From: Bacteroidales bacterium
Lineage (GTDB): Bacteria; Bacteroidota; Bacteroidia; Bacteroidales; P3
NCBI GenBank assembly: GCA_017542345.1
Contig: JAFXXI010000002.1
Coordinates: forward strand, 1-57,818
Length of the DNA: 57,818 nt
Reading direction: 5' to 3'
Positions 33,501-43,092 of the stretch are shown one piece after another. The stretch's first letter is position 1; every line of letters starts with the position of its first letter. The notes under the pieces are model-generated. The model did no database searches, was not told where the DNA came from, and saw nothing but the letters and a program-made list of their open reading frames with translations. The translations under genes and the position numbers were made by a program.

Positions 33501-34184
33501 ATGAAGCTGACGCTGGACATAGGGAATACGGCTGTGAAGTGGGCCACCTTCGAGGGGCACACGCTGGTCGAGCACGGACACGGGATGCCCGCCGACAAGC
33601 TTGCGGCGGCCGAGGAGGTGCTGATGTGCGCCAGCGGCGAGGTGCCGGAGGAGCTGCAAGGGCTTCCGCGCCTGACCGCCGACACACCGCTGCCGATACG
33701 GCTCGACTACAAGACACCCGACACGCTGGGTGCCGACCGCATTGCGGGTGCCTGCGGGGCGTGGGCGCTGCACCGCGGCGAGCCGAGCGTGGTGATCGAT
33801 GCGGGCACCTGCATCACCGTCGACTTCATCGACGGAGCGGGGGTGTATCACGGCGGTGCCATCATGCCGGGCTTGCGCATGAATTTGCAGGCGCTGCATA
33901 CTTTTACGGAGAAACTGCCGTTAATAGATATAGACGGAATAACCAAAGCCCCCGTGCTGGGGCGCTCGACAGAGGAGTGCCTGGTGGCCGGGACGCTGGG
34001 CGCCACGATGCTGGCGCTGGCGGGCTATGTGGCACTGTACCGCGAGAAGTGCCCCGCGCTGCGGGTGCTGCTGACCGGCGGCGACGCCGGACGGCTGACG
34101 GCCGCCGGCGCGACGGGCTGGGAGGCGGTGCCGGAGCTGACATTGCTGGGGCTGAACGAGATAATGACACATCATGAAGAATAA
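33501..34184 (+). CDS. coaX: Type III pantothenate kinase
   Basis: A 227-residue cytoplasmic enzyme for the first step of coenzyme A synthesis (pantothenate to 4'-phosphopantothenate). It belongs to the ASKHA fold: DIGNTAVKW (residues 6-14) binds phosphate, LGADRIAGACGAW binds pantothenate, and VIDAGTCITVDFID carries the catalytic aspartate, followed by GGAIMPGLRM. Type III enzymes need a monovalent cation. The ATG is preceded by AAGGAGTTT at the end of the octamer array, an unusually strong Shine-Dalgarno-like site for this phylum. It overlaps the next gene by 11 bases. Confidence 0.93.
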   Translation: MKLTLDIGNTAVKWATFEGHTLVEHGHGMPADKLAAAEEVLMCASGEVPEELQGLPRLTADTPLPIRLDYKTPDTLGADRIAGACGAWALHRGEPSVVIDAGTCITVDFIDGAGVYHGGAIMPGLRMNLQALHTFTEKLPLIDIDGITKAPVLGRSTEECLVAGTLGATMLALAGYVALYREKCPALRVLLTGGDAGRLTAAGATGWEAVPELTLLGLNEIMTHHEE

Positions 34185-35499
34185 GGGATTATTGATAGGC
34201 ATACTGGGTTTGATGGGCCTGCTGGGCTCCGGAGCGACGGCGCAGAACGGCTTTAACCTGCCGTATACGCAGTTCGGCCTGGGGCTGGGCGAGATGCCCT
34301 ACAACATGCCAGCGGCGACGCGCATGGGCGGCGCCGTGCTGACCCGCGCGGGCGGAAACTCCATCAACCCGTTCAATCCGGCCTCCTACGGCGACATCGC
34401 GACCGAGAGCTTTGTGTTCGACATGGGGCTCAACATCCAGCTGAGCACCCTGCGGAGCGGCGACAAATCGGTGCGCGACGCCGACGGCAACATAGGCTAC
34501 CTGGCCATAGGGCTGCCCATCACGAAATGGTGGAAGGTGGCCGCAGGATTGATGCCCTACTCGACGGTCGACTATGAGTCGGTGGATTCCACCAATGTGG
34601 TGAAGACCACCTATGCCGGCACCGGCGGCGTGAACGAGTTGTTTGCGGGTTCGGCGTTCTGCATCCCCGTGGGCACGGGGCGTTCGCTGGAGGTGGGCTT
34701 CAATGCGGGCTACCTGACGGGCAGCATCCAGCGCGGCATCACCTATAACTTCGCCGGCGGCGACACCACCTACTACATCGACTCGCGCAAGCAGAAAGAC
34801 ACTCGAATAAGCAACGTGGTGTTCGACTTCGGCCTGCGCTACCGTCAACCGATTGGCAAGCGGTACACGCTTTGCCTGGGTTTGAGCTACAAGCCGTATC
34901 AGGACATGAGCGTCAAGGAGACGGCGCTGATATACACCTTCCGCAGCATCTCGGGCTCGGAGCGTCTGTTCGACACCATCTTCCCCGCCCGCGGCGACGA
35001 TGCGGAGATAGAGAGCCGGATAGAGCAGCCGCACACCTACGGCGTGGGGTTGAGCCTGGAGCGCAACGGAGTGTGGCAGGTGGCCGCCGACGCGACCTTC
35101 TCCGCCTGGCAGGGGTTGCGCTATACCGAGGATGAGTCGCACCGCGTCTTCGGCGACAACACGCTTGGCGACGGCGCTTTCAGCCGCTATGCCGTGGGAT
35201 TCGAGAAGATGGGTGTGATGGATGCCTCGACCTACTGGGGCCGTATCGGCTGGAGCATCGGTGCCCATGCCGAGCAGGGCGTGCTGTATCTGAATACCGG
35301 CGACGGAAGCCGCCGCATCGACCAATGGGGCGTGGGGGCCGGCATGAGCCTGCCGATGCGCAAAGGACGCTCGCTGCTGAGCCTGAGCGTGGGATACAAC
35401 TGCCTGGGTGATGCCGACCTGCTGCAACGCAACACGGTGACCTTCGGCATCGCGGTGAGCAGCTGCGAGAAGTGGTTTGCGAAACGGAAGTACAATTAG
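34174..35499 (+). CDS. Outer-membrane beta-barrel protein
   Basis: A 441-residue exported protein with a signal peptide (residues 1-23, cut after TAQ). The rest is rich in amphipathic strands with aromatic ends (LEVGFNAGYLTGSI, FDFGLRYRQPIGKRYTLCLGL, SLLSLSVGYNCLG), so an outer-membrane barrel of perhaps 14 strands is likely; the opening FNLPYTQFGLGLGEMPYNMPAATRMGG recalls FadL/PorV-like proteins. Ligand unknown. The start overlaps coaX, and the TPR protein and lptC follow, an arrangement consistent with an envelope-biogenesis role. Confidence 0.72.
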   Translation: MKNKGLLIGILGLMGLLGSGATAQNGFNLPYTQFGLGLGEMPYNMPAATRMGGAVLTRAGGNSINPFNPASYGDIATESFVFDMGLNIQLSTLRSGDKSVRDADGNIGYLAIGLPITKWWKVAAGLMPYSTVDYESVDSTNVVKTTYAGTGGVNELFAGSAFCIPVGTGRSLEVGFNAGYLTGSIQRGITYNFAGGDTTYYIDSRKQKDTRISNVVFDFGLRYRQPIGKRYTLCLGLSYKPYQDMSVKETALIYTFRSISGSERLFDTIFPARGDDAEIESRIEQPHTYGVGLSLERNGVWQVAADATFSAWQGLRYTEDESHRVFGDNTLGDGAFSRYAVGFEKMGVMDASTYWGRIGWSIGAHAEQGVLYLNTGDGSRRIDQWGVGAGMSLPMRKGRSLLSLSVGYNCLGDADLLQRNTVTFGIAVSSCEKWFAKRKYN

Positions 35500-35568
35500 C
35501 AAGAAGCAATAAACGACGGCGAAGCCGTACTAAACCAAAAAAGGGAAATAACAAAAAACACGATAACG

Positions 35569-36924
35569 ATGAAAGCAATCAGAACATTGAGCATTGGACT
35601 CCTCCTCGCGGCGGCGCTGCCCGCGATGGCACAGATGGAGAAATGGGACTGCAGCGACGAGGTGATGCAGAACCCGCAGCCCATGATGGAAGCTGTCTCG
35701 CTGTACCAGGAGAACGTGAAACAGTATAAGGCCTCGAAAGACACGCGCTACCTGGAAGAGGCCTATCCGCAGTGGAAGACTGTGGTGAACGGCTGCCCGA
35801 AGCAGAGCAAGAACCTCTACATCAACGGTGCCAACATCCTGAAGGTGAAGATTGCCACCGCCGCTACGGCCGAGGAGAAGAAAGGCTATATCGACGAGCT
35901 GATGGCTATGTACGACACGCGTATTGCCAAGTACGGCGAAGCCGCCAAGTATACCGCCAAGAAAGCCAACGAGCTTGAAGAGCTGCTGAAAGAAGAGGGC
36001 CTGCAACAGTACTACGCCCTCTACTCGGAAGCCGTCCGCATCGGTGGTGACGACCTGGAGGCCGGCTACCTGGTGAAGTATATGGAAGCCACCATCAACT
36101 ATGTGCGCGCCGGCTATGCCGAGCCCACGCTGGTGGTCGACAACTACGACATCGCCAGCGACCTGCTGGAAGGTGAGTTGCAGAAGAACGCCGCCGACAG
36201 CGTGAAGGCCGCCACCATCCGCGGTTACATCGCCGGCGTCGAGGCCGCCTTCTCGCCCTATGCCACCTGCGACCAGCTGGTGGAGATCTACGGCAAGAAA
36301 TTCGAGGCCGACCCCGAGAATGTGGAGCTGCTGAAGAAGATTACGAGCATCATGATGCGCAAACGCTGCACCGATCAGGAGCTCTTCTTCCGCGCCACCG
36401 AGAACCTCTACCGCCTCGAACCGAGCCCCGCCACCGCTATGCGCATGGGTCAGATGTGCCTGTCGAAGAAGCAGTATGGCGATGCGGTGAAATACCTGAG
36501 CGATGCCGTCAAGGGTGTCACCGACAAAGACAAATATATGGCTTACCTCTATCTGGGTCACGCCTACAACGGCTCGAAGAGCTACAGCGCCGCCCGCACG
36601 GCTTACAACAACGCCGCTGCCGCCGACGGCACCAAGGGTGAGCCCTACCGCATGATTGCCATGCTCTATGCCTCGAGCACCTCGAGCGCCTCGGAGGACA
36701 ACGTGGGAGGCCGCAGCGCCTACTGGGCCGCCGTCGACGCCCTGAACCGCTCGAAGAGCGTGGATCCCTCGGAGGAGAACGTCGAGGCCTGCAACAGGCT
36801 CATCGGCACCTACGCCGGCCACTATCCCTCCAAGACCGACGCCTTCATGGCCGGCCTGGAGAACGGCAAGAGCTTCACGGTGCCCGGATGGATTGGTGTA
36901 ACGACCACCGTCAGAACCCGATAG
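35569..36924 (+). CDS. Exported TPR-repeat protein
   Basis: A 451-residue protein with a signal peptide at residues 1-20 (MKAIRTLSIGLLLAAALPAM, cut after AQ). The rest is helical. Recognisable tetratricopeptide-like repeats lie near residues 285-370 (for example AMRMGQMCLSKKQYGDAVKY and AYLYLGHAYNGSKSYSAART). It is probably periplasmic and scaffolds protein contacts. It sits between the outer-membrane barrel gene and lptC, 4 bases before the latter, so a role in envelope assembly is plausible but unproven. Confidence 0.75.
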   Translation: MKAIRTLSIGLLLAAALPAMAQMEKWDCSDEVMQNPQPMMEAVSLYQENVKQYKASKDTRYLEEAYPQWKTVVNGCPKQSKNLYINGANILKVKIATAATAEEKKGYIDELMAMYDTRIAKYGEAAKYTAKKANELEELLKEEGLQQYYALYSEAVRIGGDDLEAGYLVKYMEATINYVRAGYAEPTLVVDNYDIASDLLEGELQKNAADSVKAATIRGYIAGVEAAFSPYATCDQLVEIYGKKFEADPENVELLKKITSIMMRKRCTDQELFFRATENLYRLEPSPATAMRMGQMCLSKKQYGDAVKYLSDAVKGVTDKDKYMAYLYLGHAYNGSKSYSAARTAYNNAAAADGTKGEPYRMIAMLYASSTSSASEDNVGGRSAYWAAVDALNRSKSVDPSEENVEACNRLIGTYAGHYPSKTDAFMAGLENGKSFTVPGWIGVTTTVRTR

Positions 36925-36928
36925 CCGA

Positions 36929-37510
36929 GTGAAAACAACAGGTCTCTGTCGTCCGATAGGGGCAGGCGTACGACGCTTGTCCCTATTGGTGTGTTTGTCG
37001 GTGGCGCTGACGGCGTGCCACAACGACAAGTCCATGCTGCCGCAGGACCGTTCGGATTCGGCCGCACAGGAGGTCTACAACGCCCAGGTGCGGCGCAGCG
37101 AACACGGCAAGTTGCAGCTTGAGATGGACGCCCCCATCATAAAGAAATTCGACCGACCCAAGCCCCGGACGCTCTACCACAGTGCCCAAGGGCGGCGGGT
37201 GCAGCTGCGCCTCTACGACGAAGAGCACAAGGTGAAGACCATCATCGAGGCGGGCAACGCGGTGTCGTTCGACGACCGCGACATCATGGAGGCACACGAC
37301 AGCGTGGTGGTCATCGACTTCTCAAACAACGACACCATATACCTCAAGGACCTTATCTGGAACTCGGCCGAAGACCGTATCTACTCGGACAACCCCGTGC
37401 GGGCGAAGAACGGCTCGCGCATCACCGAGGGCGACGGCTTCACCAGCGACCAGCGCATGGAGAACATGCAGATATTGCACCAGCGCGGTGTCATAGAATT
37501 TAAAGATTGA
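36929..37510 (+). CDS. lptC: LPS transport protein LptC (lipoprotein form)
   Basis: A 193-residue protein that should pass lipopolysaccharide from the LptBFG complex to the periplasmic bridge. The start is GTG at 36929. Residues 17-29 are a hydrophobic stretch ending in the lipobox LTAC with Cys30, so this member is a lipoprotein rather than a bitopic protein like E. coli LptC. The beta-jellyroll strands include GKLQLEMDAPIIKKF, VKTIIEAGNAVSFDDRDIM and the family-typical DTIYLKDLIWNSAEDRIYSD. lpxD follows 6 bases downstream, so LPS synthesis and export genes are joined. Confidence 0.85.
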   Translation: MKTTGLCRPIGAGVRRLSLLVCLSVALTACHNDKSMLPQDRSDSAAQEVYNAQVRRSEHGKLQLEMDAPIIKKFDRPKPRTLYHSAQGRRVQLRLYDEEHKVKTIIEAGNAVSFDDRDIMEAHDSVVVIDFSNNDTIYLKDLIWNSAEDRIYSDNPVRAKNGSRITEGDGFTSDQRMENMQILHQRGVIEFKD

Positions 37511-37516
37511 ACAGCG

Positions 37517-38530
37517 ATGCAATTTACAGCAAAAGAACTGGCCAAGATAGTGCACGGCACCGTAGAGGGCGACGAGAACGCCCGCGTGTGGCAGCCTTGC
37601 AAGATTGAAGAGGGCTGCGAGGGGGGCATCACCTTCCTCGGCAATGCCAAGTACACCCACTATATCTACGAGAAGCAATCCACGATAGTGATTGTACGCA
37701 AGGACTTCGTGCCCGAACACCCGGTGGGATCGACGCTGATTCGCGTGGAGAATCCCTATATGGCGGTGGCGGTGCTGCTGCATGCCTTCAACGAGCGCAC
37801 CAAACCGCCGCGCGGCAGGTCGTGGCGCAGCAGCGTGGGCAAGGGCAGCAAGATAGGAAAACATTGCTATCTGGGCCCCTACGCTGTAGTGGGACGCCAC
37901 ACGCAAGTGGGCAACGACGTGAAGATATACCCCAACGCCTATATCGGCGACAACTGCAAGATAGGCGATGGCACCATCATCTATGCCGGAGTGAAGATAT
38001 ACGAAGGCGTGGAGATTGGCCGCAACTGCATCATCCATGCGGGCGCCGTCATCGGAGCCGACGGCTTCGGTTTCGCCCCAGCCGGCGACGGTACCTGGAA
38101 CAAGATTGACCAGATTGGCAATGTGGTACTGGAAGACAACGTCGAGGTGGGCGCCAACACCTGCATCGACCGCGCCACCATGGGCTCCACACGCCTGCAC
38201 GAAGGCGCCAAGGTCGACAACCTGTGCCAGATAGCCCACAACGTAGTCGTGGGCCGCAACACCGCTATGGCGGCGCAGGTGGGCATCGCCGGCAGCTGCA
38301 AGGTGGGCGAAGAGTGCATCATCGCCGGCCAGGCAGGCCTGGTGGGACATATCAGCGTGGGCGACCATGTGACCATCGGTGCCCAGAGCGGCGTGACGCA
38401 CAACATACCCGACAACAGCACCATCTTCGGAAGTCCCGCCATTGACGGCTCCAAACGCCGCAAGATTGAGGTGCTGATAAGGAATTTGGACAAACTAGCA
38501 GACAGGATAGAACGTTTGGAGAAGCAATGA
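37517..38530 (+). CDS. lpxD: UDP-3-O-acylglucosamine N-acyltransferase
   Basis: Adds the N-linked acyl chain in lipid A synthesis, using acyl-ACP. The 337-residue length is standard. An N-terminal uridine-binding domain (residues 1-100) precedes a left-handed beta helix of hexapeptide repeats (about 100-290: IGKHCYLGPYAVVGRHTQVG, and NCIIHAGAVIGADGFGF). The conserved LDNLCQIAHNV-type region appears as VDNLCQIAHNVVVG with the active-site histidine. A C-terminal helix follows. The start is 6 bases after lptC, and the stop overlaps the SGNH gene by 4 bases. Confidence 0.94.
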   Translation: MQFTAKELAKIVHGTVEGDENARVWQPCKIEEGCEGGITFLGNAKYTHYIYEKQSTIVIVRKDFVPEHPVGSTLIRVENPYMAVAVLLHAFNERTKPPRGRSWRSSVGKGSKIGKHCYLGPYAVVGRHTQVGNDVKIYPNAYIGDNCKIGDGTIIYAGVKIYEGVEIGRNCIIHAGAVIGADGFGFAPAGDGTWNKIDQIGNVVLEDNVEVGANTCIDRATMGSTRLHEGAKVDNLCQIAHNVVVGRNTAMAAQVGIAGSCKVGEECIIAGQAGLVGHISVGDHVTIGAQSGVTHNIPDNSTIFGSPAIDGSKRRKIEVLIRNLDKLADRIERLEKQ

Positions 38531-39993
38531 AGGCTCTCAAGATACTGGGCTTCTTCGCCTCCGTCATAGCTGTGCTGGGCACCTTGGGGCTGGTTGTGCC
38601 GGACGAGGGCATAGCCCTCGGCAGCGCGCATTTGCGCTATCCCACGACACACTCCATCCTGGCCGGCCACGAACAAGAAGAGCCAGATCCCACCGCCGCC
38701 ACCGAGTCACCGATACTGACGCAGATGGCGGATTCCCTATGCTATTTCCAGCAGCAGACCGACAACAGCGACCTGCGCCTCTGGCTTCCCGAGCCACACT
38801 ACCTCGACGCCTTCTGGGCGGCCGCCGAGCAGGCACAGGCCAAACGGCGCACCTTGCGCGTGTTGCACTATGGCGACTCGCAGATTGAGATGGACCACAT
38901 GACCTCGCGCCTGCGCGCCCACATGCAGCGCACTTTCGGCGGCGGCGGTCCCGGCATGCTGCCCTTCCACCCCATCACCCCCGTTGTTTCCGTACGCCAA
39001 AGCACACAGGGCGCATTGTCGCTCCTGTCGTCCTTCGGCGACAGCTTGGCTGTGCGCAGTCGCGGCAACTATGGTGTGATGATGCAGTGCTTCCGCCTCA
39101 ACGGCAGCGCCACCACCACCGTCAGAGCCACCAACAGCAGCCATGTGGACGACGGCGTCAAACAATTCTCGCATGTGCGGCTGGTGGCCAACAGCCACGA
39201 AGGTACCCTCCGCACCGAACTCACCGACCTGAAGCACAAAAAGGCCGTCCCAACGACAGAAGTCTCTCAAAAAGGGGTGAGCATGATGGAATGGAAGGCC
39301 GACGGCCCGACCGATGCCTTCCGCCTGCATGTCTCGGGCAACGCCGACCTCTATGCCCTGCTGATTGATTCCGACAGCGGCGGCGTAGCTGTGGACAACA
39401 TACCCATGCGTGGCTGCTCCGGCCAGCAGTTCACCCTCGTCAACAAGAATCTGCTCACCGAAGCCTACGGGCTCCTCGACGTGGGGCTTATCATCCTTCA
39501 GTTCGGCGGCAACTCCGTGCCCTACCTCAAGAGTGGCAAGTCGATCTCCACCTATTGCCAATCGCTGGGCAAGCAAATCGACTACATCCACCAGTGCTGT
39601 CCGCAAGCCAAGATACTCTTCATCGGGCCGTCGGACATGTGCAAGCACATCAACGGCAAGCCGCAGACCTACCCCGTCATTCCCGAACTTATCGACAGCC
39701 TGATAGTCACCGTCAACGCACACGATGCCGCATTCTGGAGCATCTATCACGCGATGGGCGGCCTCAACTCCATGCCTGTGTGGGCGCACAAAGGGCTTGC
39801 GGGCTCCGACTACATACATTTCTCGCAGAAAGGCGCCGATCTGATGGGCGACCACCTGGCTCAAGCCCTCGACAACAGCTACCAGCGCTACCGTCTTGAG
39901 AAGCGCATTGAGCTACAGCGCCAGAAAGAGGCCGAAAGCAAAGACGAAAGCGCCAAACATAAGCAGAAGAAGGGGAAAGGAGGTGCACGATGA
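38527..39993 (+). CDS. Membrane-anchored SGNH hydrolase-like protein 1
   Basis: A 488-residue protein with one N-terminal membrane segment (about residues 5-24) and an outside SGNH domain. Block I is HYGDSQIE (nucleophile Ser118), block III is FGGN (Gly327-Gly328-Asn329), and the last block is SDYIHF (Asp428/His431). A large insert lies between blocks I and III. The C terminus is a lysine-rich tail. Such domains next to MBOAT proteins usually finish transfer of acyl groups to cell-surface polymers (compare AlgX/AlgJ, PatB). It overlaps lpxD and the second SGNH gene by 4 bases each. Confidence 0.82.
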   Translation: MKALKILGFFASVIAVLGTLGLVVPDEGIALGSAHLRYPTTHSILAGHEQEEPDPTAATESPILTQMADSLCYFQQQTDNSDLRLWLPEPHYLDAFWAAAEQAQAKRRTLRVLHYGDSQIEMDHMTSRLRAHMQRTFGGGGPGMLPFHPITPVVSVRQSTQGALSLLSSFGDSLAVRSRGNYGVMMQCFRLNGSATTTVRATNSSHVDDGVKQFSHVRLVANSHEGTLRTELTDLKHKKAVPTTEVSQKGVSMMEWKADGPTDAFRLHVSGNADLYALLIDSDSGGVAVDNIPMRGCSGQQFTLVNKNLLTEAYGLLDVGLIILQFGGNSVPYLKSGKSISTYCQSLGKQIDYIHQCCPQAKILFIGPSDMCKHINGKPQTYPVIPELIDSLIVTVNAHDAAFWSIYHAMGGLNSMPVWAHKGLAGSDYIHFSQKGADLMGDHLAQALDNSYQRYRLEKRIELQRQKEAESKDESAKHKQKKGKGGAR

Positions 39994-41234
39994 GCCGACG
40001 TCTGTCTCCCGTCCTGTTGCTCCTCGCGTTGCTGACAAGCACCCTGTTGCAAGCGCAGCTGCAATCCCCTACCCTGCCGAAACATCCCTTTATCAAGTAT
40101 CGCGCCAACGTGCTGCACTACGACAGCACCTCGCCGTCCATGCGCCAGCTTTTCGACAAGTGGCAGCGTGTTGCCAACGGTGACGGCGGCAATCTCAACA
40201 TCGTCCACATCGGCGGCTCGCATGTGCAAGCCGGCAGCCTGACCAACACCATCCGCTGCAATATCCTCGGCGCCTACCCCAATCTGGTGGGTCCCCGCGG
40301 CATGATATTCCCATATTCGGCCGCCGCCCGCTGCAACAACCCCGCCGACTACCGCGTGCACTGCCCGCAGAAGGTGGAGCTCACCCGCAACGTCTACAAG
40401 GAATACGCCTATCCGCTGGGTCTGTGCGGCATTGCCGTCACCGCAGCCGATGAGTTCACCGAGATGGATATCGTGATGAGTGAGCCGCGTGTCGACTATG
40501 CCGTCAACCGCGTGGTGCTGCTGGGTCACGGTGAGGGCGGTGTGGTGCCGCGCCTGCGCATCGACGGCCACGAACTCTATGCCGCCTATATCGACAACGT
40601 CAGCGACCGTTACATCTTCAACCTCCCGACGCCGACCGACTCGTTTACCATCGTGCTGCCCTGCCGTCCGGGCGACAAGTTCACCGTCAGCGGCATCTAT
40701 CTCGACAACCGCCACCCGGGCTTCAGTTACCACTCCATCGGCGTCAACGGCGCCGCCGTGCCCGATTACCTGCGCTGCGTCAACTTCGTGCGCGACCTGC
40801 GGCTGCTGCATCCCGACGTGGTCGTCTTCGGCATCGGCATCAACGACGCCGTACCCGCTAACTTCGACACCGCCGCCTTCCAGCAGAACTACCTGCGGCT
40901 CATCGACTCCGTGCGTAGCATCAATCCCGACTGCGCCTTCATCTTCATCACCAACAACGACAGCTACCGGAAGACCGGCCGCCGCCGTTACAGCGTCAAC
41001 ACCAACGGCGCTTTGGCGCGCGAGGTGTTCTACCGTCTGGCCGCCGACTGTGGCGGAGCCGTGTGGGACCTCTTCGAGGTGATGGGCGGCTTGCGCTCGA
41101 TGGACCATTGGCGCAAGGCGGGCTTAGCGCGGAACGACCGCGTGCACTTCACCGCCGCCGGCTACCAGCTGGTCGGTGACCTCTTCACCGGCGCTCTCTT
41201 TAACGCCATTAACAAAGAAACCTCCGAGCCTTGA
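39990..41234 (+). CDS. Exported SGNH hydrolase-like protein 2
   Basis: A 414-residue protein with a signal peptide at residues 1-22 (cut after LQA). The SGNH fold is clear, but block I reads IVHIGGSHVQ, with Gly in place of the usual Asp before nucleophile Ser77. Block III is FGIGINDAVP (Asn285) and the catalytic pair lies in RNDRVHF (Asp383/His386). So the triad residues are kept with a variant block I. It pairs with SGNH protein 1 and the MBOAT enzyme; the start and stop both overlap its neighbours by 4 bases. A role as soluble periplasmic acyltransferase or esterase is inferred. Confidence 0.8.
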   Translation: MSRRLSPVLLLLALLTSTLLQAQLQSPTLPKHPFIKYRANVLHYDSTSPSMRQLFDKWQRVANGDGGNLNIVHIGGSHVQAGSLTNTIRCNILGAYPNLVGPRGMIFPYSAAARCNNPADYRVHCPQKVELTRNVYKEYAYPLGLCGIAVTAADEFTEMDIVMSEPRVDYAVNRVVLLGHGEGGVVPRLRIDGHELYAAYIDNVSDRYIFNLPTPTDSFTIVLPCRPGDKFTVSGIYLDNRHPGFSYHSIGVNGAAVPDYLRCVNFVRDLRLLHPDVVVFGIGINDAVPANFDTAAFQQNYLRLIDSVRSINPDCAFIFITNNDSYRKTGRRRYSVNTNGALAREVFYRLAADCGGAVWDLFEVMGGLRSMDHWRKAGLARNDRVHFTAAGYQLVGDLFTGALFNAINKETSEP

Positions 41235-43087
41235 ACGACCTGGCGGCATACCTCCTGCGGCTCCTGAGTTTCGACAGCTCGCGTCCGTTGCTGTTCACAC
41301 AGATTCATTTCTGGGTCTTCTTCCTCTTCGTCTTCCTTTTCTTCTCCCTCATCGTCACCCGCAGCAAGCGTCTCACCATCCGCAACGGATACCTCTTTCT
41401 GGTCAGCCTGCTGTTCTACTACAAGACCTCGGGTCTTTTCGTGCTGCTGCTGGTCTTCTCCACCCTGCTCGGCTGGGTGCTCGGCATACGCATGGATCAT
41501 ACCGCCAGCCAGCGGCGGCGCAAAACGCTGATGGCCATCGGCGTCACTGTCAACCTGGCCATCCTCTTCTACTTCAAATACGCCTACTTCTTCACCGATA
41601 TTTATAACGCCACCTTCGGCACCTCGCACACCGTCGTCAACCACCTGGCGCGCTGGGCCAACAACGCCTTCCACACCAACCATTTCGACGCTTCGGTCAT
41701 CCTGCTCCCCGTCGGCATCAGCTTCTTCACCTTCCAGAACATCAGCTACATCGTCGACGTCTACAAGCGCAAGATCGCCCACGTCTCCAATGTGTTCGAC
41801 TTCGGCTTCTACACCGCCTTCTTCCCGCAGCTGGTCGCCGGCCCCATCCTGCGTGCCGACCAGTTTGTGCCACAACTCTACAAGCCCTTCTTCCTGGGCC
41901 GCCGACAGTTCGGCATCGCGGTGTTCTGGATACTCAACGGCTTGGTTAAAAAGCTCGTCCTCAGCGACTACCTGGCCGTCAACTTCGTCGACCGCATCTT
42001 CGAGAACCCCTCGCTCTACACCCCCTTCGAGAACTTCTCGGCCCTGATGCTCTACTCCATGCAGGTCTACGCCGACTTCTCGGGCTACACCGACATCGCC
42101 ATCGGCGTGGCTATGCTCATGGGCTTCTACCTGCCGGTCAACTTCAACTCGCCCTACAAGGCCAAGAACCCCACCGAGTTCTGGCGTCGTTGGCACATGT
42201 CGCTCTCACGCTGGCTGCGCGACTATCTCTACATCCCCCTGGGCGGCAACCGCTCGGCGGGCTTCCTCTCCTATTTCCTGCTGTTCGCCATCCTGGCCAT
42301 CGCGGCCTTCCGCCTACACAGCACCTTCTTCACTATCGCCGTCGCCGCGGTGGTGCTCGTCATTCTGGCGATGTTTCTCTTCCGCCCGCGGCACCGCCGC
42401 TCCCTCGGCACCAACGTCAACAACATGGATACCATGCTCCTCGGCGGCCTCTGGCACGGTGCCTCGTTCAACTTCATCACCTGGGGCGGCCTCAACGGAT
42501 TGGGCATCTTAGTATACAAATGGTGGAAAGATAAGGGCTGGATGGAGCAGATTGCGGCTGTGGGCATCACCACACTCGCGCTACATATCCTGAAGGTCCA
42601 CGTCGACGGACCTCTGATTAACATGCTGTGGTTCATCTCCTTGGTGTGCCTCATCGGATACACCGTGCTGCACCTCCTGCCCCAAAACTGGCGCTTCACC
42701 ACCCGCTCGTGGAACGTCTGGTTCACCCTGCTCACCTTCGTCTTCATCAGCTTCACACGCCTCTTCTTCCGCAGCGGCTCCAATCTCGACCCCGCCGAAG
42801 CCAACGAGGTGGCTTGGATGACTGCCTCGATGATGGTGGAACAGATAGGTTCACATTGGAACTTGGCGCAAATACCTGAAATCGTGAGTCATTACTGGGC
42901 ACCCTTCCTGCTCTTTGTCATCGGCATGACCATCCACTGGCTACCCACCCGCTTCAAGCGGCGCTATCGCCTGTGGTTTGCCCAGATGCCCCTGTGGCTC
43001 ATGGCAGTAGTCACTGTGGCTGTGGTCATAGCGGTCTACCAGTTTATCACCGCCGACCTGCAGCCCTTCATCTATTTCCAATTTTGA
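41231..43087 (+). CDS. MBOAT family membrane O-acyltransferase
   Basis: A 618-residue polytopic protein (about 12 membrane segments) of the AlgI/DltB/PatA type, which moves acyl groups across the inner membrane. Conserved features are YADFSGYTDIAIG (280-292), NPTEFWRRWHMSLSRWLRDY (313-332) and the catalytic His409 in GGLWHGASFNF. The start is TTG at 41231, overlapping the previous stop as TTGA; no nearby ATG keeps the first membrane segment intact. With the two SGNH genes it forms a complete acyl-transfer set directly behind lptC-lpxD. The gene ends 5 bases from the convergent DUF2723 gene. Confidence 0.9.
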   Translation: MNDLAAYLLRLLSFDSSRPLLFTQIHFWVFFLFVFLFFSLIVTRSKRLTIRNGYLFLVSLLFYYKTSGLFVLLLVFSTLLGWVLGIRMDHTASQRRRKTLMAIGVTVNLAILFYFKYAYFFTDIYNATFGTSHTVVNHLARWANNAFHTNHFDASVILLPVGISFFTFQNISYIVDVYKRKIAHVSNVFDFGFYTAFFPQLVAGPILRADQFVPQLYKPFFLGRRQFGIAVFWILNGLVKKLVLSDYLAVNFVDRIFENPSLYTPFENFSALMLYSMQVYADFSGYTDIAIGVAMLMGFYLPVNFNSPYKAKNPTEFWRRWHMSLSRWLRDYLYIPLGGNRSAGFLSYFLLFAILAIAAFRLHSTFFTIAVAAVVLVILAMFLFRPRHRRSLGTNVNNMDTMLLGGLWHGASFNFITWGGLNGLGILVYKWWKDKGWMEQIAAVGITTLALHILKVHVDGPLINMLWFISLVCLIGYTVLHLLPQNWRFTTRSWNVWFTLLTFVFISFTRLFFRSGSNLDPAEANEVAWMTASMMVEQIGSHWNLAQIPEIVSHYWAPFLLFVIGMTIHWLPTRFKRRYRLWFAQMPLWLMAVVTVAVVIAVYQFITADLQPFIYFQF

Positions 43088-43092
43088 AAATG

